Source of the DNA: Eubacterium sp.
Lineage (GTDB): Bacteria; Bacillota; Clostridia; Oscillospirales; Ruminococcaceae
Assembly: GCA_022511265.1 (NCBI GenBank)
Contig: JAFLRX010000006.1
Coordinates: forward strand, 1-46,358
Reading direction: 5' to 3'
Length of the DNA stretch: 46,358 nucleotides
In this document: positions 41,131 through 46,358 of the stretch, piece by piece
Layout of the letters: the number at the start of each line of letters is the position of its first letter
Numbering within the stretch: position 1 is the first letter of the stretch
The notes under the pieces: model-generated
Database searches by the model: none
The model's input: the letters and a program-made list of their open reading frames with translations, nothing else
What the model was told of the DNA's origin: nothing
Position numbers and translations under genes: made by a program

Positions 41131-41971
41131 TTTGAAAGGAAAAATTGATTTTGTAGCTCTCGTGTCTATTGATAACGCTAACCCCAACGGTGACCCGCTG
41201 AACGGCAACCGCCCCCGCGAAAGTGCCGACGGTTTCGGCGAGATGTCTGATGTGTGCATCAAGAGAAAGATAAGAAACAGACTTCAGGATATGGGAGAGA
41301 GGATATTTGTCCAATCTGACGACCGCTGCGATGACGGCTGTGACAGCCTGAAGACAAGGGCTGAAAGCTGTGCCGAGCTTAAAGCAGAGATAGGCAAGGG
41401 CAAAAAAGCAAACAGAGACATCTGCGCCGAAATAGCCTGCCAAACATGGACTGATGTAAGAATGTTCGGACAGGTGTTCGCTTTCAAGAACACGGATGTT
41501 TCTTTGGGCATCAGAGGACCTGTATCCATTCATCAGGCGGTAAGCGTTTCTCCCATAGACATAATAAGTATGCAGATCACCAAGAGCGTAAACAGTGAAT
41601 CTAAAGAAGGACGTGCCTCCGACACAATGGGAACAAAGCATAGGATAGGTTACGGTCTTTATGTGATAAAAGGCAGCGTAAATGTTCAGCTGGCTGAAAA
41701 AACAGGCTTTTCACAGGCGGATGCTGAAAAGCTTAGGGAAGCCCTGATAACACTGTTTGAAAACGACGCTTCCTCCGCAAGACCTGACGGCAGCATGGAG
41801 GTCAGCAGACTGTACTGGTGGCAGCACAGTGAGAAAACCCCCGCAGTTTCTACCGCAAAGATACATAGGAGTGTGAAGGTCACACCTATTACACCAAAAC
41901 CCAAGAGCTTTGAGGATTATTCGGTAGAACTGGAGCTGCCTGAGGGCTGCCCTGAGCCTGAGGTATATTGA
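41123..41971 (+). CDS. cas7c: Cas7c (Csd2), Cascade backbone
   Basis: A 282-aa protein with ribosome site AAGGAGG; it overlaps cas8c by 8 nt. DFVALVSIDNANPNGDPLNG, then VSPIDIISMQITKSVN and GTKHRIGYGLYVIKG, are the typical Csd2 motifs. Several copies coat the crRNA. Length and motifs are normal. Confidence 0.96.
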   Translation: MTDLKGKIDFVALVSIDNANPNGDPLNGNRPRESADGFGEMSDVCIKRKIRNRLQDMGERIFVQSDDRCDDGCDSLKTRAESCAELKAEIGKGKKANRDICAEIACQTWTDVRMFGQVFAFKNTDVSLGIRGPVSIHQAVSVSPIDIISMQITKSVNSESKEGRASDTMGTKHRIGYGLYVIKGSVNVQLAEKTGFSQADAEKLREALITLFENDASSARPDGSMEVSRLYWWQHSEKTPAVSTAKIHRSVKVTPITPKPKSFEDYSVELELPEGCPEPEVY

Positions 41972-42637
41972 TTGTACACGGAAGAGGATTATTTGCAGCT
42001 TTCGGGTATACAGCACTTTGCCTTTTGCAGAAGGCAGTGGGCGCTGATCCATATCGAGCAGCAATGGGCGGAAAACCTGCGCACTGTTGAAGGGCATATA
42101 ATGCATGAAAGAGCGCACGACAGCAGCATCGCGGAAAAGCGCGGAGACCTGATAATATCAAGGGCAATGCCTGTTCATTCCGCAACGCTCGGTATCAGCG
42201 GAGAGTGTGACATTGTGGAATTTCACCGCAGCGATGACGGTGTATTTATACCCGAATATAACGGTAAATTCACCGTGACACCTGTTGAGTACAAGCGCGG
42301 CTCTCCTAAAGAAAACGATGTTGATGAATTACAGCTCTGCGCGCAGGCGATATGTCTGGAGGAAATGCTGTGCTGTGACATACCCATCGGATATATTTAT
42401 TACGGTGAGACAAGGCGGCGTCAAAAGGTCGCGTTAAGTGAAGAGCTAAGGGGCAGGGTAAAGGCTTTACTTGAGGAAATGCATCGACTTTACGACAGAG
42501 GTCATACGCCCATGGTTAAGCGCACAAAGTCCTGCAATTCCTGCTCGATAAAGGACTTGTGTCTGCCTACCATTGAAAAGCGCAGGTCGGTGAAGGAATA
42601 TATTGACAGCATACTGGAGGAGGTCACAGACCAATGA
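41972..42637 (+). CDS. cas4: Cas4, spacer-acquisition exonuclease
   Basis: A 221-aa protein with a TTG start directly after the cas7 stop, behind GAGG. It has a RecB-type nuclease core (HERAHD, GECDIVEF, PVEYKRG) and four iron-sulfur cysteines: one in HFAFCRRQW and a CNSCSIKDLC cluster near the C-terminus. Cas4 trims prespacers and selects PAMs with Cas1-Cas2. It overlaps cas1 by 4 nt. Confidence 0.95.
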   Translation: MYTEEDYLQLSGIQHFAFCRRQWALIHIEQQWAENLRTVEGHIMHERAHDSSIAEKRGDLIISRAMPVHSATLGISGECDIVEFHRSDDGVFIPEYNGKFTVTPVEYKRGSPKENDVDELQLCAQAICLEEMLCCDIPIGYIYYGETRRRQKVALSEELRGRVKALLEEMHRLYDRGHTPMVKRTKSCNSCSIKDLCLPTIEKRRSVKEYIDSILEEVTDQ

Positions 42638-43665
42638 AAAAACTTCTCAATACTTTGTATGTGACCTCTCCTAACCGCTATCTTTCTCTTGACGGAGAAA
42701 ACATTGTAGTTTTAGAGCGGCAGGAGGAGATAGCCAGGGTACCGCTGCATAATCTTCAAAGTGTGGTTACCTTTGGTTATACCGGCGCTAGTCCTGCGCT
42801 GATGGCAGCATGCGCAAAACGGGATATAGATCTTGTTTTCCTGTCTAACAGCGGTAGATTTCTTGCACGGGTATCAGGCGAAATACGAGGGAATATCCTG
42901 CTTCGCAAAGAGCAATACAGGGTGGTGTCAGACAAGAATGCCAGCCTTGAAATCGCCCGAAACTGCATACTGGCTAAGGTGCATAACTCAAAATGGATCA
43001 TAGAGCGGGCGTGCAGAGATTATTCAATGCGTTTGGATGTTGAAAAGCTGAAAAGAAAATCTCAGCTTTTGTCTCAGTCGATGCAGCTTATACGTCAATG
43101 CGGTGACGCAGAGCAGTTGAGAGGATTTGAGGGCGAAGCTGCGGCAGTTTATTTTTCGGTGTTTGACGATCTTATCCTACAGCAAAAGGAGCAGTTCTTA
43201 TTCAAAGGCAGAAGCCACCGTCCGCCGCTGGACAAAGTAAATGCGATGTTGTCTTTTGCGTATGTTCTGCTGACAGGGATGTGTGCAGGAGCGTTAGAAA
43301 CGGTGGGGCTTGACCCATATGCCGGGGTTTTCCACACCGACCGTCCCGGGAGAATGTCCCTTGCGCTGGATATGGTAGAGGAACTGCGCAGCGTGATGGC
43401 GGACAGATTTGTTCTTACCGCAATAAACAAGCGCATCATATACGGTAGCGACTTCAATGAAAAGGAAAACGGCGCAGTGATAATGGGCGATACGGCAAGA
43501 AAAGCTTTTTTGGCGCAATGGCAGCTGAAAAAACAAGAAACTATCACACATCCGTACTTAGGTGAAAAGGTTGAATGGGGCATGGTGCCTTATGTTCAGG
43601 CATTGTTGTTGGCAAGATATCTCAGAGGGGATCTTGATCAATACCCGCCTTTCCTTTGGAAGTGA
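42634..43665 (+). CDS. cas1: Cas1 integrase (type I-C)
   Basis: A 343-aa protein. LLNTLYVTSPNRYLSLDGEN is the I-C type N-terminus. The metal-binding residues lie in GFEGEAAAVYF (Glu), VGLDPYAGVFHTDRPGR (His region) and SLALDMVEELR (Asp/Glu). It inserts new spacers at the leader end of the array together with Cas2. Length and motifs are normal. Confidence 0.97.
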   Translation: MKKLLNTLYVTSPNRYLSLDGENIVVLERQEEIARVPLHNLQSVVTFGYTGASPALMAACAKRDIDLVFLSNSGRFLARVSGEIRGNILLRKEQYRVVSDKNASLEIARNCILAKVHNSKWIIERACRDYSMRLDVEKLKRKSQLLSQSMQLIRQCGDAEQLRGFEGEAAAVYFSVFDDLILQQKEQFLFKGRSHRPPLDKVNAMLSFAYVLLTGMCAGALETVGLDPYAGVFHTDRPGRMSLALDMVEELRSVMADRFVLTAINKRIIYGSDFNEKENGAVIMGDTARKAFLAQWQLKKQETITHPYLGEKVEWGMVPYVQALLLARYLRGDLDQYPPFLWK

Positions 43666-43674
43666 GAGAAAATT

Positions 43675-43965
43675 ATGCTTGTGTTGATAACCTACGATGT
43701 TAATACTGAAACTCCTGCAGGGAAAAAGCGGCTGAGAAAGGTCGCAAAGCAATGTGTCAACTACGGACAGCGGGTGCAGAATTCTGTTTTTGAGTGCAAT
43801 ATGGATGCTGCAAAGTACCGTGAGGTAAAGGCTATGCTTGAAAAGCTGATAGACAAAGAGCACGATAGCCTCCGCTTTTATAATTTGGGCAGTAACTACA
43901 AAAGCAAGGTGGAGCATATAGGCGCAAATCCCGGCTTTGACGTTACTGAGCCTTTGATAATATGA
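43675..43965 (+). CDS. cas2: Cas2
   Basis: A 96-aa protein, 9 nt after cas1. MLVLITYDVNTETPAGKKRL has the strand-1 Asp of Cas2, followed by QRVQNSVFECNMD. It forms the Cas1-Cas2 integration complex. Last cas gene before the leader and array. Confidence 0.96.
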   Translation: MLVLITYDVNTETPAGKKRLRKVAKQCVNYGQRVQNSVFECNMDAAKYREVKAMLEKLIDKEHDSLRFYNLGSNYKSKVEHIGANPGFDVTEPLII

Positions 43966-44150
43966 AATGTGCGAATGGCAAGCTATCATAAAATGCTCTG
44001 AACATTCGCACCGTAACACTGAACAAAAATGCGAGGGTTTTACGGTAAAATATGGGATTTTACGATATTTTGAGTAGTTGCAAGCGTTTTGGATTTGGTG
44101 TTTTTGCGCAAATTGCACAATACCGATAGGCACATTTGTGCAAATTTGCT
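43966..44150 (+). promoter_or_regulatory. CRISPR leader
   Basis: 185 nt between cas2 and the first repeat. It contains an inverted repeat GTGCGAATG (43969-43977)/CATTCGCAC (44003-44011), and an imperfect inverted pair GCGCAAATTGCACAA / TTGTGCAAATTTGC (~44107-44150) that ends at the first repeat. The second could be a leader-anchoring site for Cas1-Cas2 or a host factor. No strong consensus promoter was identified. Confidence 0.7.
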
Positions 44151-46358
44151 GTCGGGACCCGTGGGGGTCCCGTGGATTGAAATGCGTGTCGTCATATCGG
44201 GGGTTATTCCGAGGGATGTCGGGACCCGTGGGGGTCCCGTGGATTGAAATGCTTACCTCATCAATTGCACAGCGGAAACGCATACGTCGGGACCCGTGGG
44301 GGTCCCGTGGATTGAAATCGCTTAGTACAACCTCGGTAGTATTATCTATCTCCGGTCGGGACCCGTGGGGGTCCCGTGGATTGAAATGTGTCACAATCTG
44401 CGCCCCTTTCACGTTTTTTCCTGTCGGGACCCGTGGGGGTCCCGTGGATTGAAATACCTAGTGACAGAAAGGACAAATATGCAAAGTAGAGTCGGGACCC
44501 GTGGGGGTCCCGTGGATTGAAATATCCTCATCTGCTCCGGCATACTTTTGCAACAAAGTCGGGACCCGTGGGGGTCCCGTGGATTGAAATAAGTAAGGAT
44601 GATAACTTTTAAGCAGGGTGTCCCGTCGGGACCCGTGGGGGTCCCGTGGATTGAAATCGATTAGATACGATTGAGAAAAAAATGGATAGAGTCGGGACCC
44701 GTGGGGGTCCCGTGGATTGAAATATATATATCAAGGGAAATACTTTTAATTTATTAATGTCGGGACCCGTGGGGGTCCCGTGGATTGAAATAGAACAGTA
44801 TAACCACAATAAACGGCAACATTTCGTCGGGACCCGTGGGGGTCCCGTGGATTGAAATACAGTGGACAATAGCTATACCGTCCGAAAGGGCGCAGTCGGG
44901 ACCCGTGGGGGTCCCGTGGATTGAAATCCTACAAAGCTTGTGTGGAAATATCGCGGCGGTCGTCGGGACCCGTGGGGGTCCCGTGGATTGAAATAAGTCG
45001 TTCGCAGTGCCGATTATCGGCACTGCCGTCGGGACCCGTGGGGGTCCCGTGGATTGAAATAATTTGATGAATGTAAAGATAAGTTCAAATATTGTCGGGA
45101 CCCGTGGGGGTCCCGTGGATTGAAATAGGGTCAGCTGTCAACAACACAGTTGTATATTTATAGTCGGGACCCGTGGGGGTCCCGTGGATTGAAATACAAA
45201 ATTAAATTGTGAACACAAAACAGGACACAAAGTCGGGACCCGTGGGGGTCCCGTGGATTGAAATAATACCGCCGAACTCGCGCGCCTTAAAATGCTGGTC
45301 GGGACCCGTGGGGGTCCCGTGGATTGAAATCCCATTAATGTTACCCGATAAAACGTCGGGGGTAGTCGGGACCCGTGGGGGTCCCGTGGATTGAAATTCT
45401 ACCTAGTAAGTAATCAATGCTTATTTCAAAGTCGGGACCCGTGGGGGTCCCGTGGATTGAAATTCAAATTGCTTTATCTTGGTTTGTAAATAAAGCTGTC
45501 GGGACCCGTGGGGGTCCCGTGGATTGAAATATAGTCATCATATGCAGAAAGAGAGCCTAAACCGTCGGGACCCGTGGGGGTCCCGTGGATTGAAATTCGT
45601 CAGGGACAATACCGAATACCTGCTTTAAGTGTCGGGACCCGTGGGGGTCCCGTGGATTGAAATAATCCACTTATTTTCGGCAATGCTGCCGTAAGTAGTC
45701 GGGACCCGTGGGGGTCCCGTGGATTGAAATGTGTGAAAGATGTGCATGTGGAGAGGTTGCAAGAGTCGGGACCCGTGGGGGTCCCGTGGATTGAAATAGA
45801 GTTTTATACTCCTGTACGATTTTACCAATTTCGTCGGGACCCGTGGGGGTCCCGTGGATTGAAATAAGAGTTTTGAAACTTTCGTGAAAGAGATATTTAG
45901 TCGGGACCCGTGGGGGTCCCGTGGATTGAAATTGCGCAAAGCTCTACGGAAGGAGTGCTGATATAAGTCGGGACCCGTGGGGGTCCCGTGGATTGAAATA
46001 TCAGGCAGGTAATAGCATTGATACATATATAAGGGTCGGGACCCGTGGGGGTCCCGTGGATTGAAATAAGAGTTTTGAACTGTTCGTAAAAGAAATATTT
46101 AAGTCGGGACCCGTGGGGGTCCCGTGGATTGAAATCTTTTGCCGGACTTTTGGTTATCGCTACAGCTTGGGTCGGGACCCGTGGGGGTCCCGTGGATTGA
46201 AATCTAATCGATTTATAGCCCCGTGCAAATCGGGGCTATGTCGGGACCCGTGGGGGTCCCGTGGATTGAAATAGAGTTTTGTACTCCTGTACGATTTTAC
46301 CGATTTGTCGGGACCCGTGGGGGTCCCGTGGATTGAAATTTGAAGATAACGGGCTGTT
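44151..46358 (+). CRISPR. Type I-C CRISPR array, 33 repeats, continues past window
   Basis: The 33-nt repeat starts GTCGGGACCC, contains an internal hairpin GGGACCC-GTGGG-GGTCCC and ends GTGGATTGAAAT, the usual I-C 3' end. It occurs 33 times (first 44151-44183, last complete 46307-46339). I see no variation between copies by eye. The 32 complete spacers are 33-36 nt and a 33rd is cut by the window edge. The leader is on the left, so the newest spacers are near 44184. Spacers 25/32 and 26/29 form near-identical pairs; spacers 13 and 31 are strong inverted repeats. Confidence 0.99.

Noticed and set aside
43558-46358. Open frames on both strands through the CRISPR array, encoding repeated peptides such as FQSTGPPRVPT.
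   Set aside because: They are translations of the 33-nt repeat and have no ribosome sites.

Overview
The window looks like a piece of a gut or rumen Clostridia genome, probably Oscillospiraceae/Ruminococcaceae. The reasons are the AT-leaning composition, strong AGGAGG ribosome sites, type I dockerins with a cohesin partner, BspA-type leucine-rich repeat surface proteins, a sortase-type wall anchor and a type I-C CRISPR-Cas locus. This assignment is inference from gene content; no marker gene is present.

Layout. (1) 1-1950: the end of an integrated conjugative-type element on the minus strand: integrase N-terminus, HTH protein, excisionase-like protein, and a DUF6809-like gene with a coupled small ORF. 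(2) 2216-3590: a tyrosine recombinase gene bracketed by two inverted core-type sites. Each has 8-10 nt arms around a 7-nt spacer, and 18 nt are identical between them. A consensus promoter lies inside the left end and points outward into a terminator. (3) 3683-18276: an apparent five-gene operon of secreted proteins. Four positions end in near-identical dockerins: a LRR/SLH-like giant split by an in-frame TGA, a 131-aa dockerin-only protein, a LRR protein and an RCC1-repeat protein. The fifth gene encodes a cohesin, seven CxxC repeats and a C-terminal NPPTG sortase-type anchor. Inversion of segment (2) would place its promoter directly upstream of this operon. My reading is a phase-variable, cohesin-dockerin-assembled surface complex, drawn here in the OFF orientation.

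(4) 18371-19090: an IS200-type element. (5) 19234-20129: peptide deformylase and Bcp peroxiredoxin. (6) 20397-27242: a minus-strand defence-type operon (HTH regulator, C5 DNA methyltransferase, GHKL/MORC-like ATPase, receiver-like protein, HNH protein) with a palindrome inside its promoter. It is followed by a short promoter-terminator unit and the 3' half of a tRNA-Pro that looks like an attachment-site remnant. (7) 28022-28765: a Myb/HTH-type hypothetical protein. (8) 29039-34538: a sulfur amino-acid operon with a 29-aa leader peptide carrying paired Cys codons, a cystine-type ABC transporter, an AhpD-like protein, a cystathionine gamma-synthase/lyase and a MalY/PatB C-S lyase. (9) 34760-35308: an ECF sigma factor. 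(10) 35595-46358: a complete type I-C CRISPR-Cas locus (cas3-5-8c-7-4-1-2) and 33 repeats of an array that runs off the window. Its Cas8c carries a tandem duplication of the C-terminal (Cas11-type) domain behind an internal ribosome site. Two pairs of near-duplicate spacers differ mostly at synonymous codon positions.
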